NCBI GenBank assembly: GCA_002722955.1
Contig: PBMZ01000147.1
Coordinates: forward strand, 1 to 34,957
Direction: 5' to 3'
Length of the DNA stretch: 34,957 nt
Source: Planctomycetaceae bacterium
GTDB lineage: Bacteria; Planctomycetota; Planctomycetia; Planctomycetales; Planctomycetaceae
A program made the translations under genes and the position numbers. The notes below the pieces were generated by a model. The model had not been told where the DNA came from. It was given only the letters and a program-made list of their open reading frames with translations, and did no database searches. This document shows positions 24,245-33,346 of the stretch, one piece after another. The first letter of the stretch is position 1; each line of letters begins with the position of its first letter.

Positions 24245-24964
24245 TCAAACGTATTCCTTGATGAATGTCGTTAACAGCGTCGTCGCTTCCGGTGATGGCC
24301 GCAATGTTTGACAAAACTCCTCGACCGATTGATTCGCGATGTCACGAATGTATTGGGGGTACTGGATCACTCGAGCTCGCAGATCGTCAACCGTCAATTC
24401 TGGATGGAATTGCGTGCAATAAATCGGCTTGCCTTCGATTCGATACGCTTGGATGGGCACCTTGTGCGACGAAGCCAAAATAACTGCCGATGCGGGTGCC
24501 TCGACAACACAGTCTTGATGGCCAGCTTGCCCGAAGAATGGTGAATCCAAACTTCGAAAAACGCGATCGCTGCGTCCGCTCTCGGTCAATCGTAATTGAA
24601 TCGCCCCCACTTCGGCTCGGCTCATGTCCGTCACTACACGACCGCCTAATGCTCGTGCGATCGCTTGGAAGCCCCAGCAAGAGCCAAACACGGGCTTATC
24701 TTGTTCACACACTTTCCGGATTGCGGCAAGTTGAGGTTCGCACTCGGGTCCGTCGCCAGCAACCGAATAGTTCCCGCTCCCTCCGACAAGAATCACGGTC
24801 GCTTTCGAGGTCGCGGTATCTATGTCCGTTTCCGTCAAAAGGTCAAACGTTTGGATTTCCGAAGATTCGACTTTCAGCGCATTGGCAAAACAGGCGACTT
24901 CCTGCTGTCGCATCGGATCGTCACGGTCGCGAACTTGTAAGAGAAGAAATTGTCGTGCGGGCAT
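24245..24964 (-). CDS. Class I glutamine amidotransferase domain protein (GMP-synthase-like)
   Basis: 239 residues, a stand-alone class I GATase. The nucleophile is C96 in the loop FGSCWGFQ and the other catalytic residues are H187 and E189 in QFHPEL. The N-terminus has the beta-alpha layout with GGSGNYSV. Stand-alone members resemble the GuaA amidotransferase half, or hydrolyse gamma-glutamyl compounds and, in some cases, transfer ammonia to a partner synthase; without a synthase partner here, substrate is unknown. It precedes the glycosyltransferase gene on the minus strand and could share a transcript, but there is a repeat between them. The start at 24964 (ATG) is close to the divergent SGNH gene (25100), leaving a 135-nt promoter region. 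Confidence 0.9.
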   Translation of the reverse strand: MPARQFLLLQVRDRDDPMRQQEVACFANALKVESSEIQTFDLLTETDIDTATSKATVILVGGSGNYSVAGDGPECEPQLAAIRKVCEQDKPVFGSCWGFQAIARALGGRVVTDMSRAEVGAIQLRLTESGRSDRVFRSLDSPFFGQAGHQDCVVEAPASAVILASSHKVPIQAYRIEGKPIYCTQFHPELTVDDLRARVIQYPQYIRDIANQSVEEFCQTLRPSPEATTLLTTFIKEYV

Positions 24965-25099
24965 TTTGCTGATTCGTTTCCAAGTTGTACGATAGACATT
25001 GTAGTCAGCCAGAACGAATTTGTCTTTCGGACTGCAATGTGAACTTTCCTTGAAACGCCCCGCAAATAGCGAGAGACAATCGTCCTCTCGTTCACCGTA

Positions 25100-26353
25100 A
25101 TGAATGCTTCGACACGTCCATCGCTTTCACTTCGAAAGAAACTGGCTTTCGCGTTCATACCGTGCGTTGTGTTTTTCGCAGCGGCCGAATTGCTTTTGCG
25201 GTTGATCGACTATCAAAGTCCGTCAGCCGATCCTTACGCCAGTTTTGTCACGCGATCCTCGCTCTTTGAAGAGGGTGTGGACGGTGTGATGTTTACCGCC
25301 AAGAAGCGGACTCGGCTGTTCCATCCCATCGGATTCAAGAAAAACAAGGACCCCGACGCGATCCGATACTTCACCGTCGGAGGCTCGACAACCTACGGCT
25401 ATCACCTGAAAGCTCCCTTGTTCGACTGTTATTGCATGCGGCTCTCGAACCAAATGCAGCAAGAGTACTCAGTGCCGATCGAACCGATCAATTGCGGCGG
25501 AGTTGCCTATGCCAGTTATCGGCTGGCCCCAATCGTTGACGAAACACTGAATTACTCACCCGACTTCATCATCTTGATGACGGGCAACAACGAGTTTCTC
25601 GAACCCCGTTACTACGAAGAGATTTTCGAGAACACTTCACCTGGCCAGCGATTGTTACAAGTCTCGCGCTTCATTCAGTCGTTGAACGACCTTGGCTATG
25701 CCGTCGGTTTGACGAAAAGTGATGATGGTATTGGCGAGTGGAAAGGCCAATACGTCGTTCGTGACGAGACTGAAATCCAACACACACTGGACCACTACAC
25801 TGTCAACTTAACCCGCATGGTGACCGCCTGCCGTGAGAAAAACGTGCCCCTAATCTTGTGCACTGTTCCCACCAACTTGCGAGATTGGCCGCCGTTCGTT
25901 TCCGAGCCAGCGGCTGGTACGTCTCAGGAAGAGTTCGATGAATTGGTCAAGGAAGCACAGGCACTGCTGGATCAAAAGAAGTATGACGAGTGCCAGCAGC
26001 AGTGCGAGAAGTTAGTCAAAAAACATCCTCGCGGCGCCATCTTCCATTACTTGATCGCGAAATGCCTCGATGGTCAAGGCAACGCAAAGGCAGCCCTGGA
26101 AAGCTATATACAGGCTCGAGATAAGGACGCGTTCCCTCAACGAGCCTTGAGTTCTTTCAATGACACTGTGCGGCAGATCGCCGAAGAAAACAACGTTCGC
26201 TTGTTGGACACTGAAAAGCTCTTCATTGAGAACTCGGAAGCGGGCATTCCTGGCAACAGTCTGTTTCTTGACAATTGTCACCCCAACAACAAGGGTCATC
26301 AGTTGATCACAGATGCGCTGATGAAATTCGTTCGCGAGATTAAACCACGTTAG
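25100..26353 (+). CDS. SGNH-hydrolase-type protein with TPR-like insertion
   Basis: 417 residues with an N-terminal hydrophobic anchor (LAFAFIPCVVFFAAAELLLRLI, residues about 14-36). The SGNH/GDSL blocks are visible: block I VGGSTTYG with S96, block III MTGNNEF, and block V DNCHPN with D391 and H394. Between blocks III and V sits an insert of about 80 residues with TPR-like repeats (LLDQKKYDECQQQCEKLVKK; HPRGAIFHYLIAKCLDGQGN). Relatives include periplasmic O-acetyl esterases and AlgX/AlgJ-type polysaccharide O-acetyltransferases; this combination of anchor, SGNH and TPR is frequent in planctomycetes but its substrate is unknown. It may act on acetylated polysaccharides outside the membrane. 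It converges on rnhA with only 14 nt between. Confidence 0.85.
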   Translation: MNASTRPSLSLRKKLAFAFIPCVVFFAAAELLLRLIDYQSPSADPYASFVTRSSLFEEGVDGVMFTAKKRTRLFHPIGFKKNKDPDAIRYFTVGGSTTYGYHLKAPLFDCYCMRLSNQMQQEYSVPIEPINCGGVAYASYRLAPIVDETLNYSPDFIILMTGNNEFLEPRYYEEIFENTSPGQRLLQVSRFIQSLNDLGYAVGLTKSDDGIGEWKGQYVVRDETEIQHTLDHYTVNLTRMVTACREKNVPLILCTVPTNLRDWPPFVSEPAAGTSQEEFDELVKEAQALLDQKKYDECQQQCEKLVKKHPRGAIFHYLIAKCLDGQGNAKAALESYIQARDKDAFPQRALSSFNDTVRQIAEENNVRLLDTEKLFIENSEAGIPGNSLFLDNCHPNNKGHQLITDALMKFVREIKPR

Positions 26354-26367
26354 CCGCAATCGTTGCC

Positions 26368-26829
26368 TTAACGTTTATATTTCTCGGACTCAGCAACGGC
26401 CAACTCGTCACAGCGTTCGTTTTCGGGGTGGCCGCTGTGGCCTTTGACGACGGTGAAGTAGACGTCGTGCTTTTGTAAGAGCTTGTCGAGTTCTTGCCAC
26501 AGCTCTTGGTTCTTGATCGGCACCCATTTCTTGCCGTCTTTGCGTTTCCAGTCGTTGCGTTTCCAGTTGCGAAGCCACTCTTGCGAGCCTTTGGCAACGT
26601 ACGTGCTGTCAGTGACGACCTGGACTTTGGCGATTTTCTTTAGTGCAGCCAGCCCCGAGATGACGGCTTGCAATTCCATTTGGTTGTTGGTGGTTTCAGC
26701 GGCACCGCCCGAGAGTTCTTTTTCCGTACCGGTAGCGGGATGCCTCAAAATACAGGCCCAGCCGCCAGGGCCAGGGTTTCCGCTGCAGGCACCGTCCGTG
26801 AATATCGTGATGTTGGGCAGGTCAGTCAT
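26368..26829 (-). CDS. rnhA: Ribonuclease HI
   Basis: 153 residues, the usual type I RNase H length. The metal-binding carboxylates are D12 ([15 protein letters not shown]), E52 (NNQMELQA), D74 (VVTDSTYV) and D141 (CDELA), with the active-site His H131 in [10 protein letters not shown]. The basic handle region ([14 protein letters not shown]) that binds the RNA:DNA hybrid is also present. The enzyme removes RNA from RNA:DNA hybrids during replication and R-loop clearance. It is followed (on the minus strand) by the end of the convergent SGNH gene and preceded by infA, 93 nt away. Confidence 0.96.
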   Translation of the reverse strand: MTDLPNITIFTDGACSGNPGPGGWACILRHPATGTEKELSGGAAETTNNQMELQAVISGLAALKKIAKVQVVTDSTYVAKGSQEWLRNWKRNDWKRKDGKKWVPIKNQELWQELDKLLQKHDVYFTVVKGHSGHPENERCDELAVAESEKYKR

Positions 26830-26922
26830 GCAGAAAACGACAGCAGCCGAATCGGCCGCAAGTCGAAATGGGGTAAGCCATCAATGCATGGTGGGACTTC
26901 TGGGAAGAAGTATTTGGTGGGA

Positions 26923-27141
26923 TCAACGTTCGCGATAAACAATGCGTCCGCGATTGACGTCGTAAGGTGACACCTCGACGATAACTCGATCGCCGGGAAC
27001 AATACGGATGAAGTGCTTCCGCATTTTCCCGGCTACGTGAGCCAACACCTTATGGCCGTTATCCAATTCGACACGAAATTGAGTGTTGGCAAGGGCCTCG
27101 ATGACCTCTCCTTCGACCTGAATGGCCTCTTCTTTGGCCAT
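26923..27141 (-). CDS. infA: Translation initiation factor IF-1
   Basis: 72 residues, exactly the length of E. coli IF-1. The single S1/OB-fold domain reads [35 protein letters not shown] and [17 protein letters not shown]-1 binds the 30S A site and assists initiation with IF-2 and IF-3. The gene is monocistronic here, about 120 nt from divergent folK, and has no ribosomal-protein neighbours, unlike the usual location in the S10/spc cluster. An RBS (GAGGATG) lies just before the ATG at 27141. Confidence 0.97.
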   Translation of the reverse strand: MAKEEAIQVEGEVIEALANTQFRVELDNGHKVLAHVAGKMRKHFIRIVPGDRVIVEVSPYDVNRGRIVYRER

Positions 27142-27262
27142 AGAAAAACATCCTCTCTGTGGTTAGGTTAGGGGTTTCTCGCAATTGCGAGCCAACTGGT
27201 TGTAAGTAGTGGGCCGCGAATTGCCGCCAATTGTGTCAACCTTGCCCAAATAATTCTAGATC

Positions 27263-27997
27263 ATGTGCCTCGGATATATCTCATTGGGTGGGAATTTAGG
27301 CGACGTGCCCGCGACGTTTGATTTCGCTATGCGTCAACTTGACGCGATGTCGCAAATTGAAGTTCGCGGCATCAGTTCGAATTTTCGCACTCCTGCCATG
27401 GGTGAGAACGCTGGAGCCGACTTCTGGAATGCGGCGGCTGTCGTCTCGACATCGTTGGGGCCGGAAGAGCTACTCGACGTCTTGCAGTCGGTTGAAGATG
27501 CATGCGGGCGGACTCGAGAACTTCATTGGGGTCCACGAACACTGGATCTTGACCTGATCCAGCTTGGGCAAGAAATCGTCGACACCCCGCGGCTCAAATT
27601 GCCACACCCGCACTGTTGGTATCGCCGCTTTGTCCTTGACCCGTTGGTCGAGATCGCTCCGGACCTCAAACATCCAACAAAATGCTTGAGTTACGCTGAG
27701 TTGAGAGACCGGCTGCTGCCACGACCGCTGCACGTTGTGTTGCTGGGTGAGAACACTCTTGTGGAGGCAATTCACAAGCAACTGGCCGACTATCCGGGAC
27801 TTATCTTCGATCAATCGCTGAGTGACGCGGGACTTATCATTGGCCTCGACACAGAATTCGAGGCCCCCATTAGCAGCGACTCGCGGTTTCTTCAGCTACC
27901 CGTCGACAAGAGCGATGCAGTGCAGTCCGTCAACGACGCACTGCTTGCCGCAGCACCACATAACTTGCCTGCCAGTAACGACTTACGCCCCACTTAA
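27263..27997 (+). CDS. folK: HPPK (FolK) with unexplained C-terminal extension
   Basis: 244 residues against about 160 for typical FolK. Residues about 1-160 are 6-hydroxymethyl-7,8-dihydropterin pyrophosphokinase: SLGGNLGD, FRTPAMG, and the signature WGPRTLDLDLI near residue 92, followed by PHPHCWYRRFVLDPL. The enzyme transfers pyrophosphate from ATP to the pterin in folate synthesis. The last 85 residues (HVVLLGENTLVEAIHKQLADY through DALLAAA) read as a separate alpha/beta segment of unknown family. It may be an additional domain for binding or regulation. Start at ATG 27263; galT-like gene follows 78 nt after the stop. Confidence 0.93.
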   Translation: MCLGYISLGGNLGDVPATFDFAMRQLDAMSQIEVRGISSNFRTPAMGENAGADFWNAAAVVSTSLGPEELLDVLQSVEDACGRTRELHWGPRTLDLDLIQLGQEIVDTPRLKLPHPHCWYRRFVLDPLVEIAPDLKHPTKCLSYAELRDRLLPRPLHVVLLGENTLVEAIHKQLADYPGLIFDQSLSDAGLIIGLDTEFEAPISSDSRFLQLPVDKSDAVQSVNDALLAAAPHNLPASNDLRPT

Positions 27998-28075
27998 CTG
28001 CAGGTTCGATTATGCCGATAATAAGAATTGTATCGCCGCGCGCTTTCGCAAAAGAATCTCTGTCCGAGTTCACAC

Positions 28076-29077
28076 ATGGAATCCGAGTTCCGACACGATC
28101 CAATCAGCGGTCGCCAAGTGATTATCGCTCCGGCGCGCGAGGATCGTCCGCACGAATTCGGCGTTGATTTACCGCGCCAGAGTGATTCCGAGGATCCTTT
28201 CCTCGAAGGAAACGAGGCCATCACGGGCAGTGAAGTCTACGCCGTCCGAGATCCCGGCAGCAAACCGAATTCGCCCGGTTGGAAAGTCCGCGTTGTCCCG
28301 AACAAGTACGCAGCTCTCGAAGATCGTCCTACTGAAGATTCCCAGCGTGGAATGTACGCGGCATCAACCGGTTTCGGAGTTCACGAGGTCATTATCGAGT
28401 GCCCTCACTTCGAGACGAATATGTCGCGGCTAAGTGTCGAGAATATCGGTCAAGTCTTGTGGACGTATCGCGAACGTCTTCAAACGTTGAAGCAAGACTC
28501 TCGACTTCGGCACGCTTCGGTGTTCAAAAACAAAGGAGCACTCGGCGGCGCATCAATTGAACATTCCCATTCACAACTGATTGTGACATCACGACTGAAC
28601 GAAGTTGTCAAGCGAGAAATGTGCTCAGCATCGGCCTATTATGACGAACACCAAATCAATCTTTTCGAGCAAATCATTCAGCACGAATTGCAGGTTCGTG
28701 AGCGACTGGTCGTCGTCACTGACAACTTTGTCGCACTGTGCCCTTTCGCCAGTCGATTCGCTTACGAAACTTGGGTGATTCCCAGGTGGTCAGTCTGTCA
28801 ATTTGAGCAGATTGACCAAGCGTTGACTGCGGAACTTGCCACGATCATCAAGTCTGTGTTGAAGAAACTAGAAATCGCCTTGCAGGATCCACCCTACAAC
28901 TACATATTTCACACCGCACCTTTCGAATCCGACGACGCGGCCACTTATTTTCGGTGGCATGTCGAGTTCATTCCGCGAACAACCGTTGTTGGCGGATTCG
29001 AATGGTCCAGCGGCTGTTTTATCAATTCGGTGTCTCCCGAATTTGCGGCCAACAGATTGAGTGGAATTGATTTATGA
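28076..29077 (+). CDS. Galactose-1-phosphate uridylyltransferase-like nucleotidyltransferase lacking the N-terminal zinc cysteines
   Basis: 333 residues from ATG 28076. Residues about 60-170 carry the GalT pattern: WKVRVVPNKYAALE, HEVIIECPHF, NKGALGGASIEHSHSQ. The last holds the HxHxQ motif (H163, nucleophile-position H165, Q167), and H111 could supply another ligand. Usual GalT proteins bear a CPFC zinc pair near the N-terminus; here the equivalent place reads DPFL (40-43), so the structural zinc site is lost. Family members transfer UMP or AMP between UDP/ADP-hexose and hexose 1-phosphate. With a GH57 enzyme next door, glucose- or ADP-glucose-related substrates are possible; this is inference. 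An upstream TTG at 28028 would add 16 residues. Probable operon with folK upstream and the GH57 gene 87 nt downstream. Confidence 0.85.
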   Translation: MESEFRHDPISGRQVIIAPAREDRPHEFGVDLPRQSDSEDPFLEGNEAITGSEVYAVRDPGSKPNSPGWKVRVVPNKYAALEDRPTEDSQRGMYAASTGFGVHEVIIECPHFETNMSRLSVENIGQVLWTYRERLQTLKQDSRLRHASVFKNKGALGGASIEHSHSQLIVTSRLNEVVKREMCSASAYYDEHQINLFEQIIQHELQVRERLVVVTDNFVALCPFASRFAYETWVIPRWSVCQFEQIDQALTAELATIIKSVLKKLEIALQDPPYNYIFHTAPFESDDAATYFRWHVEFIPRTTVVGGFEWSSGCFINSVSPEFAANRLSGIDL

Positions 29078-29121
29078 CCAAATATCAATGGCAACAAGAC
29101 TCGTCATTGAGGTTTGGTCAT
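29074..29121. repeat. Imperfect hairpin between galT-like and GH57 genes
   Basis: ATGACCAAATATCAATG and CATTGAGGTTTGGTCAT pair with a few mismatches around about 14 nt, overlapping the galT-like stop. The ATGACCAA / TTGGTCAT ends recall the palindrome at 24156-24236, and it may attenuate read-through. Confidence 0.5.
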
Positions 29122-29164
29122 GCGTTGTTCCACTTGATTCCAGCGGCATGAAGCCACATGGAAA

Positions 29165-31372
29165 ATGATTATGTCTAATCCAATTCGACTGCTGTTAGTC
29201 ATCCACAATCACCAACCCATCGGCAATTTCGACGGCGTTTTCGAAGACGCGTATCGAGACAGCTACTGGCCGTTCTTAGAGACGTTACGTGATTACCCGG
29301 AGATCGCCATCTCGTTGCATAACTCTGGTAGCTTGCTCGAGTGGCTTGAACGTCAGCGTCCTGAATACATCGATGCCGTTCGTGAACTCACCGATCGAGG
29401 TCAAATCGAAATCATTGGAGGCCCGTTTTACGAGCCCATCCTGGCAAGCATTCCGCGTCGCGACCGAATTGGTCAAATCAAGGCCTATTCACAGCACCTC
29501 GAAAACCTGTTCGGACAACCAATTCAAGGGATGTGGGTCCCCGAGCGAGTTTGGGAACAATCGTTCGCCAGCGACATCGTCAAGGCGGGCATCGGCTATA
29601 CCATTCTGGACGATTACCACTTCAAGTGCGCGGGACTCACCGACGAGCAACTCTATAGTTACTACCTGACTGAAGATGAAGGTTACAACCTGCGTGTCTT
29701 TCCAGGCAGCGAGACATTGCGGTACACCATTCCCTTCAAGGACCCGTATGCCACAATCGACTATCTGCGAGAGATCGCGGCTCGCCAAAGTAACGCCGTC
29801 ATCGCTTTCGGCGACGACGGCGAGAAATTCGGAACTTGGCCGGGAACCAAAGAGCACGTTTATGGCGAGGGCTGGTTGCGACGCTTCTTTGATGCATTGC
29901 GTGAGAACAGCGAGTGGCTCAAGGTCACCACAATGTCCGAAGCCGTGGCCGCGGCTCCCGCTGCCGGAAGATGTTACTTGCCCGATTCCAGCTACCGTGA
30001 GATGACCGAATGGGCGCTGCCCGTCAGCGGCCAGGTAGCTTACGAAAACCTCAAACACCGAAAGCAGCACGAGGACGATTGGTCCGAAACCCAACAATTC
30101 ATCCGGGGAGGCTTCTGGCGAAATTTCCGAGTCAAGTACTCCGAAGCCAACGATATGTATGCTCGAGTGCTTGAAGTCAGCGAGCGACTGGCAAGAATGT
30201 CTGCCAATGAAGCTTACCGCGACAACACGGACGAACTGAACGACGCGCGTCGCGAACTTTATCGGGCTCAATGCAACTGCTCGTACTGGCACGGAGCATT
30301 TGGCGGGCTGTATTTGCCGCACCTTCGCAACGCAGTTTACAACTGCGTCATCGTCGCCGATTCGATCTTGGAATCGGTTCAAAACGGCGAGCAAAAGAAA
30401 TGGGTCGACATCAAATTCGGCGATTTTAACTGCGATGCAAAGCAAGAGATCCGGTTGTCGAACGATCGATTGGTCGCGTATCTCTCGCCCGGTAATGGCG
30501 GCTTGCTGTATGAACTGGACATTCGCAGCACGAACCACAACGTCTTGGCAACGCTGAATCGACGGCCTGAAGTGTATCATCAGAAAATCATCGAACACGC
30601 TCAACATGCCGGCGAGCACTCGGACGAAGCAGTCGAGAGCATTCACGATTTGGTGCGCTTTAAGCAGCCGGACTTGGACAAGAAGATCGCTTACGATAAT
30701 TGGCCGCGAAAGAGTTTGGTCGACTTGTTCTTGGAACCTGGACTGGAGTTGGAACAGTTCCAAGAAGGCGTCGGCGTAATCACCGAGTTGAGTGATCAAC
30801 CGTTCGAGATGCGTCGCCGAACTCGTGATGATCGAGCGGAAATCGACTTGGCCAGTGTTGCCAACGTGGGCTCTCACAATGTTAAGCTGACAAAGTCCAT
30901 CGGATTGGATGCCGGGCGATCAGCCATCGTGTTGTTATATGTTCTGGAACAACTGCCCGCGGGAGAAACCATTCACTTTGGAGTGGAATTCAACTTTGCG
31001 GGGATGGCTGCTGGGGCCGATGATCGATACTACTACGATTCAGAAGGTCAGAAACTTGGCCAACTCCAAGCAGTCCAAACCTTGAACGAGTCCACACGGA
31101 TCGGCTTGGTGGACGAGTGGCTCGGTCTCGACGCGAGCCTTGAAGTTTCACAGCCTGCTGGCATTTGGACGCTTCCCATTGAATCGATCAGCACGTCAGA
31201 AGCTGGCCTCGAGCTTTGTCATCAAAGCAGCGTCGTGATCCCTCACTGGGAATTTGTCGTTCCGGCGGATGGACGATGGCAAGTCGAACTGAAACTGATT
31301 CTCGACACATCGGCCGCACAAGCCCGTCGACTTCGTGAGGCTCAAGCCGTCAGTGAAGGATCTGAGTCATAA
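29165..31372 (+). CDS. GH57 family 4-alpha-glucanotransferase/alpha-amylase
   Basis: 735 residues. The N-terminal (beta/alpha)7 barrel has the GH57 landmarks: VIHNHQPIG (H14/H16), GGPFYEPIL, the nucleophile region GMWVPERVWE (E127), and FGDDGEKFGTWPG with the acid/base D217 or D218. After residue about 400 come the C-terminal beta-rich DUF1926-like and related domains (starting about WVDIKFGDFNCDAKQEIRLS). The layout matches Thermococcus 4-alpha-glucanotransferase and amylopullulanase-type enzymes acting on glycogen or maltodextrin. The next gene, a 91-residue membrane protein, starts 20 nt after the stop. I choose start 29165 (ATG) though ATG 29171 two codons later is equally possible. Confidence 0.94.
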   Translation: MIMSNPIRLLLVIHNHQPIGNFDGVFEDAYRDSYWPFLETLRDYPEIAISLHNSGSLLEWLERQRPEYIDAVRELTDRGQIEIIGGPFYEPILASIPRRDRIGQIKAYSQHLENLFGQPIQGMWVPERVWEQSFASDIVKAGIGYTILDDYHFKCAGLTDEQLYSYYLTEDEGYNLRVFPGSETLRYTIPFKDPYATIDYLREIAARQSNAVIAFGDDGEKFGTWPGTKEHVYGEGWLRRFFDALRENSEWLKVTTMSEAVAAAPAAGRCYLPDSSYREMTEWALPVSGQVAYENLKHRKQHEDDWSETQQFIRGGFWRNFRVKYSEANDMYARVLEVSERLARMSANEAYRDNTDELNDARRELYRAQCNCSYWHGAFGGLYLPHLRNAVYNCVIVADSILESVQNGEQKKWVDIKFGDFNCDAKQEIRLSNDRLVAYLSPGNGGLLYELDIRSTNHNVLATLNRRPEVYHQKIIEHAQHAGEHSDEAVESIHDLVRFKQPDLDKKIAYDNWPRKSLVDLFLEPGLELEQFQEGVGVITELSDQPFEMRRRTRDDRAEIDLASVANVGSHNVKLTKSIGLDAGRSAIVLLYVLEQLPAGETIHFGVEFNFAGMAAGADDRYYYDSEGQKLGQLQAVQTLNESTRIGLVDEWLGLDASLEVSQPAGIWTLPIESISTSEAGLELCHQSSVVIPHWEFVVPADGRWQVELKLILDTSAAQARRLREAQAVSEGSES

Positions 31373-31392
31373 TCGCTCTGCGGAGGACTGCG

Positions 31393-31668
31393 ATGAACAA
31401 TCCCCTTGCTGTAGCAGAAGCGGACATCGAACCAGAAGCCAAACCGACCAAGCGGCAAAAGGCGTTGGCGGCGATGCTGACAACCGGCGTGTTCCTGGTG
31501 GTCTACATTCTCAGCGTCGGCCCAATGGCGGGCATCCATCGTGCTGCTGATTTCAAGGAATTTGGTCAGACGTTGGAGGTCATCTATAAGCCGCTCGTCG
31601 TGATCGTGAAGAAAGACGTCCGACCGTTTTCTACTGGCCTGAAGTGGTATATCAACATCTTCCGTTGA
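31393..31668 (+). CDS. Small single-helix membrane protein in the GH57 operon
   Basis: 91 residues. An acidic and then basic head (PTKRQK) is followed by one clear transmembrane segment (AAMLTTGVFLVVYILSVGPMAG, residues about 27-48) and a short C-terminal amphipathic part (DFKEFGQTLEVIYKPLVVIVKK). No family recognised. A ribosome-binding site (GGAGG) lies just upstream and the gene begins 20 nt after the GH57 stop, so it is co-transcribed. It might anchor or locate a partner at the membrane, but nothing in the sequence proves it. It ends before a bidirectional terminator. Confidence 0.75.
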   Translation: MNNPLAVAEADIEPEAKPTKRQKALAAMLTTGVFLVVYILSVGPMAGIHRAADFKEFGQTLEVIYKPLVVIVKKDVRPFSTGLKWYINIFR

Positions 31669-31677
31669 TGAACGAAA

Positions 31678-31716
31678 AGAAGCCCGGCTTTTGCCTTTGC
31701 CAAATGCCAGGCTTCT
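31678..31716. repeat. Hairpin AGAAGCCCGGC ... GCCAGGCTTCT
   Basis: Arms of 11 nt with one mismatch, directly after the small membrane-protein gene. The same core (AGAAGCCCGGCA.TT) forms a perfect hairpin at 33799-33831, and AGAAGCC/GGGTTTCT occurs at about 6278-6292. It is a dispersed terminator-like or repeat element. Confidence 0.6.
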
Positions 31717-31725
31717 AAGAAATAA

Positions 31726-31757
31726 AAACGCCCACACAGATGACTGTGTGGGCGTTT
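31726..31757. terminator. Bidirectional rho-independent terminator
   Basis: Perfect stem AAACGCCCACACAG / CTGTGTGGGCGTTT with loop ATGA, A-rich on the left and TCACTTTTTTC on the right, between convergent GH57-operon and DUF1559 genes. Confidence 0.92.
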
Positions 31758-31790
31758 CACTTTTTTCTTCACAAGAAGCTTCGAGGCGAC

Positions 31791-32780
31791 TTAGAAGTCA
31801 CCAGGTTGGTCACGTGCTTGTCGAGTTGCCAACGCTTGAAGCGTACGGAAGTCGACTTGTTTGGCGATCGATCGAACCGAACCATCCACCAAAGCAAAGT
31901 GGCAGACTTGGTCGTGCCAACTTCCGAATCCGAAGAAGTGGATACCCGAGTTCGTCCAGTACGTGTCAAAGTTGGCTGGCTGTGACGTCGGCGTTGCACC
32001 ATCAGTTCCACGGTCATGGACGCCGTCGCCGTTGTCATCGGCGTAGCGAGCACAACAACTGTTACCGTCACCCCAAAGTCCCATCATAGACTCGCCGAAG
32101 AGAATCGTATTGGACTCACCATCCTTAACCGTTCCAAACGTGACGGCACTGTTGCCATACATCATACCGTTTGTCGTTGGAGTTCCGGCCGTTGTCGGAC
32201 TCGTTCCCATACTACAACGGTAGGTGCTATAGCCGTAGTTGTTCGGCCGTGCTGGCGACAAGCTCGAGCTTGGACATACATAGCTGGGAACCAAGACTTG
32301 CATGGCGGTATCGTTTTGTCCGCCTGAGCCAGAACCCTTGGGTTGATCAAAGTCAACGCCCGTCGTGGTCATACCCATCTGAGGCAAGATCAACGATTGC
32401 CAACCCCAGTTGTCGGACATGATCCAACTGTTGATCGTCACTTGCTGGACAACACCAGCAACTGGCGGCCCCAACGGCACAACAATGTCTTCGGGGAAAG
32501 CTGGCGGTCCCGGACCGATGGCAACAGAGCCACTTCCGCCGGGAGCAGCGATGAATCCCGATGGGAACACCTTAAAGCTACTCTCATAGTTATGAGTAGC
32601 CAGGGCGATCTGCTTCAAATTGTTAATGCATTGAGTGCGGCGTGCTGCCTCACGAGCACTTTGCACGGCCGGCAATAGGATCGCTGCCAAAACCGCAATA
32701 ATGGCGACAACTACGAGCAATTCGATCAGCGTGAAACCGCCCCGCTTCTGGAATCGCTCTACAATTCTTTCTCGCTTCAT
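31791..32780 (-). CDS. DUF1559 pseudopilin-like protein (H-X9-DG)
   Basis: 329 residues. The N-terminus is a type IV prepilin signal ([25 protein letters not shown], with the cleavage G before FTLIE), typical of proteins processed by a prepilin peptidase and assembled as minor pseudopilins. The domain is DUF1559, which is extremely expanded in planctomycetes, and the end carries the H-X9-DG motif: [14 protein letters not shown]. The usual conserved features [19 protein letters not shown] and ATHNYE are present. The role is probably in a secretion or pilus-like system; other components are not in this window. A textbook ribosome-binding site (GGGAGG) stands 8 nt before the ATG at 32780, with a small GC hairpin in the leader. 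Confidence 0.95.
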   Translation of the reverse strand: MKRERIVERFQKRGGFTLIELLVVVAIIAVLAAILLPAVQSAREAARRTQCINNLKQIALATHNYESSFKVFPSGFIAAPGGSGSVAIGPGPPAFPEDIVVPLGPPVAGVVQQVTINSWIMSDNWGWQSLILPQMGMTTTGVDFDQPKGSGSGGQNDTAMQVLVPSYVCPSSSLSPARPNNYGYSTYRCSMGTSPTTAGTPTTNGMMYGNSAVTFGTVKDGESNTILFGESMMGLWGDGNSCCARYADDNGDGVHDRGTDGATPTSQPANFDTYWTNSGIHFFGFGSWHDQVCHFALVDGSVRSIAKQVDFRTLQALATRQARDQPGDF

Positions 32781-33346
32781 CGGTTACCTCCCGTTATGAG
32801 AACGAAGCCCCCTCGGCTTTCCAAGAGACTATCAGTATCGCTTGTGTAATTCAATTCTTTTTAACATTCGCCACAGTATCACAGTTATTCGCCATCATAG
32901 CGAAACGGCGCAAGCCGTCCGGTCAATTGCTCAAGACCACGTTTGACAACCAGGCGGCTTGAACCGCTCCGCAGCAATGTCTTCACACCCAATCTAACGT
33001 AGATGCTACACCTCTCTTTATTATGAACGCGGCAGCAGCACGCCTGTTGAACACCGCTGATTTCACCCGCCGGCGTAGTCACATTGACTACGAACGAATC
33101 GATTTGAGTGATTATGTGCTGTTCAGCGAGATTCGACTAAAGTCGTCCTGGCAGACGCAAACTATTTCACAAAAAAGCTTTAAGGAAATCACGATTCGTT
33201 TGGCACGATCTCGGAATCACTTATGCGATTAATCTCAGCCAAGTGAAAACGAAATCGAGCCTCAATTGGACGTCCGCCGGCTCGAGATCGCCAACTCACT
33301 GTTTGACCACCTCTCGAAATCATCCCTAAGTATATGGAGCAGTCCA
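32781..33346. other. Intergenic region between DUF1559 and the small secreted-protein gene
   Basis: About 570 nt. It must contain the DUF1559 promoter (minus) and that of the small secreted-protein gene (plus). Short words such as GCGAAACGGCGCAAGCCGTC (about 32898-32917) suggest a decayed palindromic repeat. The ORFs of 65 and 69 codons here have no RBS or family signal, so I do not call them. Confidence 0.5.

Noticed and set aside
29489..30877. 462-codon minus-strand ORF opposite the GH57 gene
   Set aside because: It lies wholly within a gene with clear catalytic motifs, has hydrophobic but motif-free composition, and is in the antisense frame that commonly stays open when the true gene uses GC-ending codons.
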